DNA from: Brachybacterium paraconglomeratum
GTDB lineage: Bacteria; Actinomycetota; Actinomycetes; Actinomycetales; Dermabacteraceae
Direction: 5' to 3'
DNA length: 64,000 bases
Assembly: GCF_003994255.1 (NCBI RefSeq)
Contig: NZ_ML133855.1
Coordinates: 186,001 to 250,000 of the forward strand
Position numbers and translations under genes: made by a program. The notes beneath the pieces are model-generated. The model saw only the letters and a program-made list of their open reading frames with translations, was not told the DNA's origin and searched no databases. Shown here piece after piece: positions 34,948 to 43,331 of this stretch; the first letter of the stretch is position 1; every line of letters starts with the position of its first letter.

Positions 34948-35880
34948 GTGACTTCCCTCCGACCCCGTCGCCGCACCCTGCTGCGCGCCGCGCCCCTGGC
35001 CCTCGCCACGGGCGCGCTCACCCCGGTGCTGGCCTCCTGCACCCGCGCCTCCGAGCGCCTGGACGCCGAGTCGAACGCCGTGCCCGAGGTGGACCTCTCC
35101 GGCATCGAGGAGGTCCCCGAGATCTCCGCCCTCGTCCCCGCGGACATCCGCGCGCGCGGCGAGCTGGTCAACGGCGCCGCCCTGAACTACGCCCCCGGCG
35201 AGTTCGTCGGCTCGAGCGGGAGGGCGATCGGCTACGACATCGACATCCTCGCCGGGATCGGCGCCGTCCTCGGCCTCGCCACCCGCACCGAGGCGGCGGT
35301 GTTCGCGCAGATCATCCCCGCCGTCGGCTCCACCTACGACGTCGGCATGTCGAGCTTCACCGTCAACGAGGAGCGCCTGGCCGCCGTGGACATGGTGTCC
35401 TACTTCCAGGCCGGCATCTCCTACGCGGTGAAGGCCGGGAACCCCTACGACATCCACCCCGACGACCTGTGCGGCAAGCGCGTGGCCCTCCAGGTCGGCA
35501 CCTACCAGGAGGAGCTCTCCATCGAGCGCTCCCAGGAGTGCCGCGACCAGGGCCTCGGCGGCTACGACATGCTCGCCTACGCCTCGAACTCCGACGCCGC
35601 GACCAACGTCGCCGGCGGCAAGGGCGACATCCTCATGGCCGACTCCCCGGTCACCGCCTACGCCGTGGCCCGCTCCCGCGGGACGCTCGAGCCGATCGGC
35701 GAGATCGAGGAGTCGGCGCTGAACGGCATCGTCGTCTCCAAGGACCAGCCCGAGCTGGCCGAGGCGATCCGCGTCGCCGTGCAGCACCTCATCGACGACG
35801 GCCACATGGAGCGCATCCTCGCTGCATGGGGCAACGAGGCAGGAATGATCCCGACCGCGGAAGTGAACCCCCAGCCGTGA
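34948..35880 (+). CDS. Polar amino acid ABC transporter, solute-binding lipoprotein
   Basis: 310 aa from GTG 34948. The N-terminus [18 protein letters not shown] is a twin-arginine-like signal ending in lipobox VLASC, so Cys31 would be lipidated. The mature part is a family 3 (GlnH/HisJ-type) binding protein: [37 protein letters not shown] and [14 protein letters not shown]. Family 3 proteins bind polar amino acids or opines. A longer reading from 34915 would put the signal far inside, so it is rejected. Its TGA overlaps the GTG of the permease. Confidence 0.88.
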   Translation: MTSLRPRRRTLLRAAPLALATGALTPVLASCTRASERLDAESNAVPEVDLSGIEEVPEISALVPADIRARGELVNGAALNYAPGEFVGSSGRAIGYDIDILAGIGAVLGLATRTEAAVFAQIIPAVGSTYDVGMSSFTVNEERLAAVDMVSYFQAGISYAVKAGNPYDIHPDDLCGKRVALQVGTYQEELSIERSQECRDQGLGGYDMLAYASNSDAATNVAGGKGDILMADSPVTAYAVARSRGTLEPIGEIEESALNGIVVSKDQPELAEAIRVAVQHLIDDGHMERILAAWGNEAGMIPTAEVNPQP

Positions 35881-36857
35881 CCACCACCCAGACCCCCAGC
35901 CCCGCCGGTCCCGCGACCGAGGGCGGCTTCACCCCGATCCGCGCGAAGGCCGCGCCGCGCCCCGGCACCTGGATCTCCGCCGTGATCGTGGCCCTGCTCG
36001 CCGCGGGCCTCGTCGGCTTCCTGGTGACCAACCCCGTGCTCGAATGGGGCACCGTCGCGACCTATCTCCTCGACGTGAAGGTGGTCCAGGGCGTCGGCTG
36101 GACGCTGCTGCTGACCCTGCTGTCGATGGTCCTCGGCACCGTCGTCGCGCTCACCGCCGCGATCATGCGCCGCTCCGAGAACCCCGTGCTGCGCGGCGTG
36201 AGCTGGGCGTACATCTTCGTCTTCCGCGGCATCCCGGTGTACACGCAGCTCGTGTTCTGGGGCCTGTTCACCGTGATCGTCCCCAAGATCGTGGTCGGAG
36301 TGCCGTTCGGGCCCGAGCTGTGGAGCTTCTCCACCCGCGACCTGCTCACCGCCTTCTGGGCGGCCGTGATCGGGCTGGGCCTGAACGAGGGCGCCTATCT
36401 CGCCGAGATCATCCGCTCCGGCCTGAACTCCGTGGACAAGGGCCAGACCGAGGCGTCCAAGGCGCTCGGCATGGGGAACGGGACGATCCTGCGCCGCATC
36501 ATCGTGCCGCAGGCCATGCGCGTGATCGTGCCGCCGCTCGGGAACGAGACCATCGGCATGCTGAAGACCACCTCGCTGGTGCTCGCGGTGCCCTTCACCC
36601 TCGACCTCACCTTCGCCACCAACGGCATCGCCAACAAGCTGTTCACCCCGATCCCGCTGCTGATCGTCGCGGCGCTGTGGTACCTCGCGATCACCTCGGT
36701 GCTGATGGTGGGCCAGCACTACCTCGAGCGGTACTTCGGCCGCGGCTTCGACGCCCGCACCCCCGCCCGCCCCGGCCGCGGCGGACGCTCCCGCCAGGCC
36801 GCCGTGAACAGCGCCGGCACGACCCCGCAGGACCCGCTCCCGGAGGTGGAGCTGTGA
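35877..36857 (+). CDS. Polar amino acid ABC transporter, permease
   Basis: 326 aa. The HisM/GlnP-type inner-membrane domain begins at about residue 75 ([23 protein letters not shown]), preceded by an extra N-terminal membrane helix. The family EAA loop reads [22 protein letters not shown] and contacts the ATPase. [14 protein letters not shown] is a signature of polar amino acid permeases. The GTG overlaps the binding-protein stop, and the ATPase ATG overlaps this stop. The C-terminal 40 residues are Arg/Pro-rich and cytoplasmic. Confidence 0.9.
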   Translation: MTTTQTPSPAGPATEGGFTPIRAKAAPRPGTWISAVIVALLAAGLVGFLVTNPVLEWGTVATYLLDVKVVQGVGWTLLLTLLSMVLGTVVALTAAIMRRSENPVLRGVSWAYIFVFRGIPVYTQLVFWGLFTVIVPKIVVGVPFGPELWSFSTRDLLTAFWAAVIGLGLNEGAYLAEIIRSGLNSVDKGQTEASKALGMGNGTILRRIIVPQAMRVIVPPLGNETIGMLKTTSLVLAVPFTLDLTFATNGIANKLFTPIPLLIVAALWYLAITSVLMVGQHYLERYFGRGFDARTPARPGRGGRSRQAAVNSAGTTPQDPLPEVEL

Positions 36858-37645
36858 TGAGCCAGAACGACGAGAACCCTGTCGTGATCCAGGTCGAGGG
36901 CGTCCGCAAGACCTTCGGCGACCTCCACGTCCTCAAGGGCTGCGACCTCACCGTCCGCTCCGGCGAGGTGGCCGTGCTGGTGGGCCCCTCCGGCTCCGGC
37001 AAGTCCACCCTGCTGCGCTGCATCAACCAGCTCGAGGAGCCCACCGCGGGCCGCGTCCTGATCGACGGGGTGGTGCAGGGCTACCGCGCCGAGCCCCTGC
37101 CCGACGGGCGCTGGCAGAAGCTCCGTCCCGCCGAGATCGCCGCGCAGCGCTCCCGCATCGGCATGGTCTTCCAGCGCTTCCACCTCTTCCCGCATCTCAC
37201 CGCGCTCGCCAACGTGATGGAGGCGCCCGTGCAGGTGCGCGGACTGCCGAGGGCCGCCGCGGAGAAGAAGGCACGGGACCTGCTCGAGCGGGTGGGCCTC
37301 GGCGACCGCGCCGACCACTACCCCTCCGAGCTCTCCGGCGGGCAGCAGCAGCGCGTCGCGATCGCCCGTGCACTGGCCATGGACCCCGAGCTGATGCTCT
37401 TCGACGAGCCCACCAGCGCCCTGGACCCCGAGCTGGTCTCCGAGGTGCTCAGCGTGCTCAAGGACCTCGCGGCCGACGGGATGACCATGGTCGTGGTCAC
37501 CCACGAGATGGGCTTCGCCCGCGAGGTCGCCGACCAGGTGGTGTTCATGGACGAGGGCCGGATCCTCGAGTCCGGCACGGCCGAGCAGGTCATCGACCAC
37601 CCCGAGTCCGAGCGCCTGAAGGGCTTCCTCGCCTCGGTGCTGTGA
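36857..37645 (+). CDS. Polar amino acid ABC transporter, ATP-binding protein
   Basis: 262-aa GlnQ/HisP-type ATPase. Walker [11 protein letters not shown]-loop [19 protein letters not shown], signature [15 protein letters not shown], Walker [15 protein letters not shown] and H-loop VTHEMGFA are all standard. It completes a three-gene importer in the order binding protein, permease, ATPase, with overlapping junctions. It would power uptake of an amino acid, possibly arginine given the upstream palindrome, but this is inference. Confidence 0.92.
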   Translation: MSQNDENPVVIQVEGVRKTFGDLHVLKGCDLTVRSGEVAVLVGPSGSGKSTLLRCINQLEEPTAGRVLIDGVVQGYRAEPLPDGRWQKLRPAEIAAQRSRIGMVFQRFHLFPHLTALANVMEAPVQVRGLPRAAAEKKARDLLERVGLGDRADHYPSELSGGQQQRVAIARALAMDPELMLFDEPTSALDPELVSEVLSVLKDLAADGMTMVVVTHEMGFAREVADQVVFMDEGRILESGTAEQVIDHPESERLKGFLASVL

Positions 37646-37711
37646 GCAGCTCTGCCCCTCCCCGACCTGTCCGTCCCCGTCGACGCCCGCTGCCTGCCCG
37701 CCATCCCCGCG

Positions 37712-37785
37712 CATAATTCTGCGTCGCCTGCGTGACCTGAGGTGCATATGGCTCCTGAGGTCCTGCACAGGGCGCAGTTGTGTGC
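37712..37785 (+). repeat. Left terminal inverted repeat / hairpin
   Basis: Starts CATAATTCTGCGTC. Arms of 21 bases (37720-37740 and 37756-37776) flank a 15-base loop containing CATATG. The arms are imperfect (about 13 of 19 pairs in the main part), so this copy appears decayed compared with the right one. It sits 66 bases after the importer ATPase gene and may terminate it. Confidence 0.8.
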
Positions 37786-37790
37786 GGGCA

Positions 37791-37802
37791 GGGGGGGGGG
37801 GG
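37791..37802 (+). repeat. G12 homopolymer
   Basis: Twelve consecutive G residues between the left terminal repeat and the end of the nuclease gene. Such tracts slip during replication and are also error-prone in sequencing. It lies outside any coding region I accept, so slippage would not change a protein. Confidence 0.9.
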
Positions 37803-37884
37803 CGAGAACGGCGGCGACGGTCAGGGCTGTGACGTGGCAACCTCCGACGGGGCAGAGGGCAGGCCACGCAGGGGAGCCGACGGT

Positions 37885-38826
37885 TCAGCTCGCCAGCAGC
37901 CGCTCCATCTTCCGCCGGCCGAAGGGGCCGACCTCGGCGATGGTCTCGAGCACCGCGTCCTGGGTGTCCTCCCAGGTCAGCCAGACCTGCTCATAGCTCA
38001 GCCGCAGGATCTGCAGTCCGTGCCGGCCCGTGCGCAGGTCCCGCCGGCGGTCCTTCGCGAAGGCGTCGGGGCCGGAGTGCCCGTCGCGCCCGTCGATCTC
38101 CATCAGGACCCCGCCGACGTAGAGGTCCACGTAGCCCGCACCGTCGACGAACACCTGCTGCTCGACCTGGAAGCCCCGTCGGCGCAGCCACCGGACCACA
38201 CGCGTCTCCGATCCCGACTCGCTCGCCGTGGACAGCGAGCCGATGCGTGAGCGCACTGCCGCGGGAGCGTCATCGAGCAGCCTCTGCACCTCGGCCGGCA
38301 CCATCAGTCGACGCGCCATCGCCGACTCGAGCAGGATCGCTGCCCGCTCCCCGCTCAGGCAACGCATCGCATGCTCGAGAGCGAGCGGCAGGGAGGCGAC
38401 GGCATCCGGCTCGGTCCACGACCGGCTGCGTGAGGAATGGGTCAGCATCCTCCCCGGCGCGACCGTGGAACCGTTCGGACGGTAGACGTGCAGCGTGTGG
38501 CGCTCCTCCTCGTCGCAGTACGGGGTCCACACGCCATGCAGCTCAGTGGCATCGATGCACGTGAGGCGGTATCCGTGGCGCAGGGCGCGTCGGGCCCGCG
38601 GGACTGCGACCGCGTTCCCGTACCAGCCGCGTGCCACGCGTCGGAGCCGACCCGAGCGTACGGATCGGATCAGCCGGGAGTCGGTGTATCCCATCGCCAG
38701 CAGCTCCCGGCGCGAGGCGAGGCCGAGCTCCTCCTGGGTGAGGTGCCGGGTGCCCTGCGGCGGGCCGACGGGGCGGGGCCAGGGCCAGGCCGACGCGGGG
38801 AGCACGAGATCGCTGGCGTGGTGCAT
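37885..38826 (-). CDS. DUF559 (Vsr-like) nuclease with AbiEi-like N-terminus
   Basis: 313 aa from ATG 38826; a TTG at 38865 would add 13 residues. The N-terminal part (about 28-110) resembles the winged-helix of AbiEi-type antitoxins (LTQEELGLASRRELLAMGYT, RLRRVARGWYG). The C-terminal DUF559 domain (about 205-300) is of the Vsr/PD-(D/E)xK class. Glu207 in SETRVVRWL, Asp234 in YVDLYV, and Glu243/Asp245 in MEIDGRDGH, followed by AKDRRRD, form a plausible metal site. The family is widespread and multicopy in actinobacteria, with no settled function. It is the only gene between the inverted hairpin repeats. Confidence 0.82.
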   Translation of the reverse strand: MHHASDLVLPASAWPWPRPVGPPQGTRHLTQEELGLASRRELLAMGYTDSRLIRSVRSGRLRRVARGWYGNAVAVPRARRALRHGYRLTCIDATELHGVWTPYCDEEERHTLHVYRPNGSTVAPGRMLTHSSRSRSWTEPDAVASLPLALEHAMRCLSGERAAILLESAMARRLMVPAEVQRLLDDAPAAVRSRIGSLSTASESGSETRVVRWLRRRGFQVEQQVFVDGAGYVDLYVGGVLMEIDGRDGHSGPDAFAKDRRRDLRTGRHGLQILRLSYEQVWLTWEDTQDAVLETIAEVGPFGRRKMERLLAS

Positions 38827-38994
38827 GGCCCCGAGCGTGCCGTGCCCGGCGACCGGCTGCAGCAAGCTGGGCTCGGGTGTGGACAGGGCCGGCCTGGGGA
38901 GGAGAGGCGCGGCCGCGGAGAGCGCCCTGCCGGGTTGTCACGAGACGGGGTAGCGGACCTGGTGGGCGTGCGCGGGGCGGTCGGCAGAGGGGGT

Positions 38995-39068
38995 GCACAC
39001 AAATGCGTCCTGTGCGTGACCTCACGTGCCATAGGCGGCTGAGGTCACGCACAGGACGCAGAATTATG
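38995..39068 (-). repeat. Right terminal inverted repeat with perfect 21-bp hairpin
   Basis: On the minus strand it starts CATAATTCTGCGTC. Bases 39004-39024 are exactly complementary to 39040-39060 around a 15-base loop (39025-39039). Such a long perfect palindrome is unusual and is expected to be attacked by SbcCD, so its persistence suggests recent arrival or selection. It lies upstream of the nuclease gene and could carry its promoter. Confidence 0.9.
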
Positions 39069-39127
39069 TGGGCGTGGGCGTGGGCGTGGGCGTGGGCGTG
39101 GGCGTGGGCGTGGGCGTGGGCGTGGGC
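39068..39127 (+). repeat. (GTGGGC)10 hexanucleotide microsatellite
   Basis: Ten exact GTGGGC units, starting at the last base of the right terminal repeat. On the minus strand this is GCCCAC repeated, lying downstream of the FAR-HAD gene's stop codon (39203). Copy number is likely to vary between strains. The G-rich strand can form non-B structures. Confidence 0.95.
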
Positions 39128-39202
39128 GTTGTACGAACCTGTCCGATGCCGGGCAGGGCTGAACTGGCCGGGCCGGGACGCCGTCGCCGGCTCAGCCCCG
39201 GC

Positions 39203-41494
39203 TCACCACTCCAGGATCTGCCAGCGCTTCTTCTTCGCCACGGCGTACAGCCCCAGGTCCGGCGCGACCGCGGCGGGGGTGCCGACGAGCGCGAGCCAGG
39301 CGGCGTCGGCGTGGGAGTCGCCGTAGCCGTAGGAGGTCGACAGGTCCGCGCCGTGCAGGGCCGCGTACTTGCGCAGCCAGTTCGCGCGTGCCTCGTCGAC
39401 CAGCGGGGGAGTGGCGAGATAGCCGGTCATGACCCCGCTGCCGTCCTCATCCATGTGGGTGGCGACGACCTCGTCGAAGAGGTCCGCAAGCGGCTCGACC
39501 AGCACGTCCAGCGCGCCGGAGACGAGCACGGTGCGGTGCCCGGCGGCGCGGTGGCGCTCGATGGTCTCCAGCGCCTCCGGACGGATCGAGGCGCGGATGC
39601 GACGCCCGGCCTCGCCCTTCATGAGGGCGCGCAGCTCCTCGGCGCGGTATCCCTTGTAGCGGCGGTTGACCAGGCGGATCAGCTCGGAGCGGTCGCGCTG
39701 GTCGGCGCGCAGGTAGCCCGGCACCGCGGCGAGCAGGCCGCCGATCTCGGCCGGCCAGGTGCGGCGGGGGCGGGTCGCGCGGACCACGGCGAAGTACTGC
39801 TGGACGATGTTCGTGGCCAGCACGGTGCCGTCGAGGTCGAAGATCGCGAGCGAGTCCGTGGACTGCTTCAGCTCGGGCGTCGGGCGGGAGGCGCGGCGCT
39901 TCTGGGCGGACTTCGCCCGGGAGTACGCCTTGGTGAGCTCCGTGACGGCGGGCAGGTGCTGCTGCTGGAAGTAGTCCCTCCACACGATCCCGGTGACGTC
40001 GAAGTCGTGGGTGGCCAGGAACTCCTCCGGCAGCTCGGCCCGCAGCGCCCGCGTGTTCGCGTCGTCGAAGACCATCTCGGTCTTCGTGTAGTGGCGGTAC
40101 AGCTCGATGTACTTGCGCAGCATCGTCAGTCCCGAGGTGGCCTTCTGCAGGTTCGAGGTCCACTCGCGGGTGCGCTTGGTGGCCGGGAGATAGGCGACCG
40201 CGGTCGAGCCGATCTTCGCGGTGAGCTCCTTGGCGCGGAAGCGCTGCTCGACCATCTCCACCGCCGGGAAGGACCACTCGGGCACCTCGATCGGACGGCC
40301 CTTCTCATCCTCGAGCGGGTGCTTCGTGAAGTACTCGCGCACCGCGGTGACCATCTCGTGGAAGGGCATCGGGTTCGAGGCGCCGGAGACGACCTGGTAG
40401 TAGGCGTCGTCGCCGCGACGGGAGACGTCCTGGGTCGCGAGCGCCACGATGACGTTCACGACGTGGTCGACGGGGATCACGTCGAGGATGGAGTCCGCGA
40501 GGCCCGGGAACTCCGGCAGCATGCCGCGGCCGTAGGCCATGATCAGCGGGTCGGCGACCTTGTATCCGTCGATCCAGCCGGGGTAGGGCTTCTTCATGGC
40601 GGACTCGATGATGGAGGGGCGCACGAAGGAGACGCGATGGCCGTTCCCTGCCCACAGCTCCTCGGCGACCTGCTCGGCCATCGCCTTGGTGAACGTGTAG
40701 ATGTCGGTCCAGCCGACGGACTGGGCGCGGGTGCGGCCGAAGTCGACCAGGCGCTGCTGGACCCAGTCGCGCCGCGCCTCCTCGGAGACGTTCGCGACGG
40801 ACTTCGGGCCCATGCGGCCCACCTGCAGCTTCGCAGTGCGGATCTGGGAGCGGAGGGTCTCGGGCTTCCGGGATTCCGCCTCGACGCGCTCGCGGGCGGC
40901 GAGGGCGGCGTCGAACTCGGCGCGCCAGTCGACGTCGGAGCGCAGCGAGCCCTCCTGGCGCAGCCCCTTGGAGATGCCGCCGACGTAGGCGGTGGAGACG
41001 TGGATCACGTGCGGGTCCTGGCCGGAGGCCAGCAGCGCCTCGTAGAGGTTGCGGGCGCCGCCGACGTTGGTGCGGAAGGCGTCGTCGATCGGCGGGTCGA
41101 AGGAGACGGAGGAGGCCGAGTGGATCACCGTGTCGACGGGCTCGGTGATCGCGGGCATGTCGGTGAGGTCGCCCTCGAGCACGCCGACGCGCGCGTCGAA
41201 GATCTCCTTCAGGCGCGCCTTCCCGTCGGCCGCGCCGCCGAGCGCGCCCTCCTTCTCCAGCAGCTCGCCCCAGGAGGCGAAGACGGGCTTGCGCAGCAGC
41301 TGCTCGAGGCGCTTGCGGCCCGTCACGGAGCCCTTGGGGCGCACCACGGCGGTGACGTGGACGTCCTCGGTGGTCTCCAGCAGCGAGCGCAGGACGGCCT
41401 GGCCGAGGAATCCGGTGACGCCCGTGAGCAGGATCCGTCGACCCCCGGTGCCCCCGGGGGTGGACGGGGCGGCGGCGGGGGAGGTGTGCGACAT
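39203..41494 (-). CDS. Fatty acyl-CoA reductase fused to HAD-IB phosphatase
   Basis: 763 aa from ATG 41494, which has AGAGGA upstream. Residues about 20-400 form an NAD(P)-binding male-sterility/FAR domain: TGVTGFLG (24-31), HSASSVSFD, and catalytic Tyr266/Lys270 in IYTFTKAMAE. Residues about 455-515 resemble the C-terminal sterile domain of eukaryotic FARs (YIELYRHYTKTEMVFDDANT, then HDFDVTGIVWRDYF). From about 549 a HAD-IB phosphatase follows: AIFDLDGTVLATN, VLVSGALDVLVEPLAD and GDSHADAAWL. The FAR part would make fatty alcohols from acyl-CoA. The HAD part may remove a lipid phosphate. It is divergent from an SDR, acyltransferase and AGPS homologue, which suggests ether-lipid synthesis. Confidence 0.85.
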   Translation of the reverse strand: MSHTSPAAAPSTPGGTGGRRILLTGVTGFLGQAVLRSLLETTEDVHVTAVVRPKGSVTGRKRLEQLLRKPVFASWGELLEKEGALGGAADGKARLKEIFDARVGVLEGDLTDMPAITEPVDTVIHSASSVSFDPPIDDAFRTNVGGARNLYEALLASGQDPHVIHVSTAYVGGISKGLRQEGSLRSDVDWRAEFDAALAARERVEAESRKPETLRSQIRTAKLQVGRMGPKSVANVSEEARRDWVQQRLVDFGRTRAQSVGWTDIYTFTKAMAEQVAEELWAGNGHRVSFVRPSIIESAMKKPYPGWIDGYKVADPLIMAYGRGMLPEFPGLADSILDVIPVDHVVNVIVALATQDVSRRGDDAYYQVVSGASNPMPFHEMVTAVREYFTKHPLEDEKGRPIEVPEWSFPAVEMVEQRFRAKELTAKIGSTAVAYLPATKRTREWTSNLQKATSGLTMLRKYIELYRHYTKTEMVFDDANTRALRAELPEEFLATHDFDVTGIVWRDYFQQQHLPAVTELTKAYSRAKSAQKRRASRPTPELKQSTDSLAIFDLDGTVLATNIVQQYFAVVRATRPRRTWPAEIGGLLAAVPGYLRADQRDRSELIRLVNRRYKGYRAEELRALMKGEAGRRIRASIRPEALETIERHRAAGHRTVLVSGALDVLVEPLADLFDEVVATHMDEDGSGVMTGYLATPPLVDEARANWLRKYAALHGADLSTSYGYGDSHADAAWLALVGTPAAVAPDLGLYAVAKKKRWQILEW

Positions 41495-41629
41495 GGGATC
41501 CTCTGGGGACGGGGGCGGAGGTGCCGGACTGACCCGGGAGGCCAGCGGCAGGGCCCGGGCGGGCCTGCGCGCGCGACGCGCCCGCGGTGTCACTGCCCGG
41601 CGGCTTCTCCGCGCTGGTCAGGGCGGCGC

Positions 41630-41635
41630 TAGTGT
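41630..41635 (+). promoter_or_regulatory. Candidate -10 box (TAGTGT) for SDR operon
   Basis: TAGTGT lies 12 bases before the SDR ATG, so transcription would start within a few bases of the start codon. No Shine-Dalgarno is visible, in line with a near-leaderless message. The 150-base divergent gap must also hold the promoter of the FAR-HAD gene. Confidence 0.35.
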
Positions 41636-41647
41636 ATCGTAGCCGCC

Positions 41648-42424
41648 ATGCATAGGGCCCTGATCACCGGCGGTACCGCAGGCATCGGGGCGGCCTTCGC
41701 CAGAGCGTTCGCCGGCCGGGGGAGCGCCCTCGTGCTGGTCGCGCGGGATCCCGATCGCCTCGAGGAGTCGGCCGCGCAGCTCCGTCGCGAGCACGGCGTC
41801 GACGTCGAGACGATCGTCGCGGATCTCGCCGACCGCGACGCCCAGCAGCGGGTCGCCGATCGCCTCGAGTCCGACACCGACCCCGTCGACGTCCTCGTGA
41901 ACAATGCCGGCTTCTCCGTGCGCGCAGGCCTGCTCGACGAGGACCTCACCCCCCACGACCTCGGCTTCGAGGTGATGATCCGCGCCGTCCTCAAGCTCGG
42001 CGGTGCGGCGGGCCGAGGGATGAGCCGTCGCGGCCGCGGCTGGATCATCAACGTCGGCTCCGTCTCCGCGCTGGTCACCCAGAACAACTACTCCGCGATC
42101 AAGGCGTGGGTGGGCAACTACTCCGAGTCCCTCGGCGTGCAGCTCGCAGGCACCGGCGTGCAGGTCACCGCCCTGATGCCGGGCTGGGTCCGCACCGAGT
42201 TCCACTCCCGCGCCGGGATCAAGGGCTCCTCGATCCCGGGCGTGCTGTGGCTGGACGCGGACCGCCTGGTCGAGGACTGCCTGCGCGACGTCGCCCGCGG
42301 CAGGCCAGTCTCGGTCCCCTCGAAGCGCTGGAAGCTGATCTCCGCCGTCCTGCGCACCACCCCGCGCGGACTCGTCGCGCGGCTCAGCGCGCTGCTCAGC
42401 CATCGCCGCAACCGGGAGAAGTGA
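41648..42424 (+). CDS. Short-chain dehydrogenase/reductase (candidate alkyl-DHAP reductase)
   Basis: 258 aa, classical SDR. The cofactor motif ITGGTAGIGAAFARAFAGRG is at residues 5-24, then NNAGFSVRAG and the catalytic Ser-Tyr-Lys in NVGSVSALV...NNYSAIKAWV (YxxxK in YSAIK). The ending GWVRTEFH is typical for SDRs of lipid metabolism. In its operon with an acyltransferase and an alkylglycerone-phosphate synthase homologue, it is the natural candidate for reducing alkyl- or acyl-dihydroxyacetone phosphate, the DHRS7B/Ayr1 step. That assignment is from context. An arginine-rich tail follows the domain. Confidence 0.85.
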   Translation: MHRALITGGTAGIGAAFARAFAGRGSALVLVARDPDRLEESAAQLRREHGVDVETIVADLADRDAQQRVADRLESDTDPVDVLVNNAGFSVRAGLLDEDLTPHDLGFEVMIRAVLKLGGAAGRGMSRRGRGWIINVGSVSALVTQNNYSAIKAWVGNYSESLGVQLAGTGVQVTALMPGWVRTEFHSRAGIKGSSIPGVLWLDADRLVEDCLRDVARGRPVSVPSKRWKLISAVLRTTPRGLVARLSALLSHRRNREK

Positions 42425-42428
42425 TCGC

Positions 42429-43331
42429 GTGACCGACGAGGACAGCGAGAAGGAGCCCGAGGAGCAGGAGAGCTCGCGACGGGCCGAGGCCGCGGCACGG
42501 TTCTCCGAGGCCTCGAGCCGCGCCGCGGACGCCACCGCGAAGGCCGCTGACGACCTCAAGGACCGCTCCCGTCGGCTGCTGGCCTCGCTCTCCGCGCGCT
42601 CGCGCGGGGAGGGATGGGAGAAGCCGACGGGCGAGCTGGCCAAGTACCGCTCCGGCTGGCGCGCCGGGATGCGCTTCGTGCTGCAGCGGGTGCTGTTCCG
42701 GGCCGTGGTGAACTCCGCCGTGAGCCCGCAGGTGCAGGTGCACCGCCGTGTGAAGAGCATCCGCGGTCCGTTCGTGCTGGTCGCCAACCACACCAGCCAC
42801 GTCGACGCACCGCTGCTCGCGATGAGCCTGCCCTGGACCCAGGGACGGTTCCTGTCCACGGGCGTCGCCGCCGACTACTGGTTCGATCACTGGCACCGCC
42901 GCATCTTCGTGCGCCTGATGATGAACGCCTTCCCGATCGACCGCGGCGGCTCCCGCAAGCACGCCGGCACCTCGAAGAGGCTGCTGCGCAGCGGCGTGCC
43001 GATCCTCGTGTTCCCCGAGGGCGGCCGCCAGCAGACCGGGACCATGGCGGAGTTCAAGGCCGGCGCTGCCGCGCTCGCCCTCGGCGTCGGCGTCCCCGTC
43101 GTGCCCGCCGCGATCATCGGCGGCTACGAGGCGATGCCCAAGGGGCGCAGCTGGCCCGTGCCGGGCCGCCCGCCCGTGCGGGTCGTCTTCGGCGAGCCGC
43201 TGCTGGGCGGGGTGGACGAGCCCGCGAGCGACTTCATCACGCGCATCCGTGACAGCGTGAAGGACCTGTACGACGAGCACCACGACGAGGTCCTGGGCAG
43301 CGCTGTCCGGGACGAGGAGGAGGACGCATGA
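42429..43331 (+). CDS. PlsC-type 1-acyl-glycerol-3-phosphate/DHAP acyltransferase
   Basis: 300 aa. An Ala/Ser/Glu-rich N-terminus of about 60 residues precedes the acyltransferase domain. The catalytic NHTSHVD (HX4D motif) is near residue 119, AFPIDRGGSRKH supplies the acceptor-phosphate contacts, FPEGGRQQTG is motif III and VPVVPAAIIGG is motif IV. PlsC-type enzymes acylate lysophosphatidate. In this operon it could acylate DHAP (the GNPAT role) or 1-alkyl-glycerol-3-phosphate. The GTG start comes 4 bases after the SDR stop, and its own stop overlaps the AGPS-like ATG (ATGA). Confidence 0.87.
   Translation: MTDEDSEKEPEEQESSRRAEAAARFSEASSRAADATAKAADDLKDRSRRLLASLSARSRGEGWEKPTGELAKYRSGWRAGMRFVLQRVLFRAVVNSAVSPQVQVHRRVKSIRGPFVLVANHTSHVDAPLLAMSLPWTQGRFLSTGVAADYWFDHWHRRIFVRLMMNAFPIDRGGSRKHAGTSKRLLRSGVPILVFPEGGRQQTGTMAEFKAGAAALALGVGVPVVPAAIIGGYEAMPKGRSWPVPGRPPVRVVFGEPLLGGVDEPASDFITRIRDSVKDLYDEHHDEVLGSAVRDEEEDA

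Larger units (their letters stand above)
37712..39068. mobile_element. Putative hairpin-bounded DUF559 element
   Basis: A 1357-base unit made of two 74-base terminal inverted repeats around one nuclease gene. Both ends read inward CATAATTCTGCGTC, then continue with about 61 of 74 matching bases. Each end is itself a 21-15-21 hairpin. There is no transposase, and I see no target-site duplication. The layout recalls REP-type palindromes flanking RAYT genes, with a Vsr-like nuclease in place of the tyrosine transposase. Mobility is inference. Confidence 0.5.

Noticed and set aside
37885..38826. Complete AbiE toxin-antitoxin system
   Set aside because: Only the N-terminal winged helix resembles an AbiEi antitoxin. 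There is no AbiEii nucleotidyltransferase gene next to it.
37712..39068. Classical insertion sequence
   Set aside because: No transposase or integrase gene and no visible target-site duplication. Described instead as a putative hairpin-bounded unit.
39068..39127. CRISPR or VNTR with spacers
   Set aside because: The units are directly abutting hexamers without spacers; a simple microsatellite.
39068..41632. 854-aa plus-strand open frame starting in the GTGGGC array
   Set aside because: It reads through the microsatellite as Val-Gly repeats and then antisense to the FAR-HAD gene.
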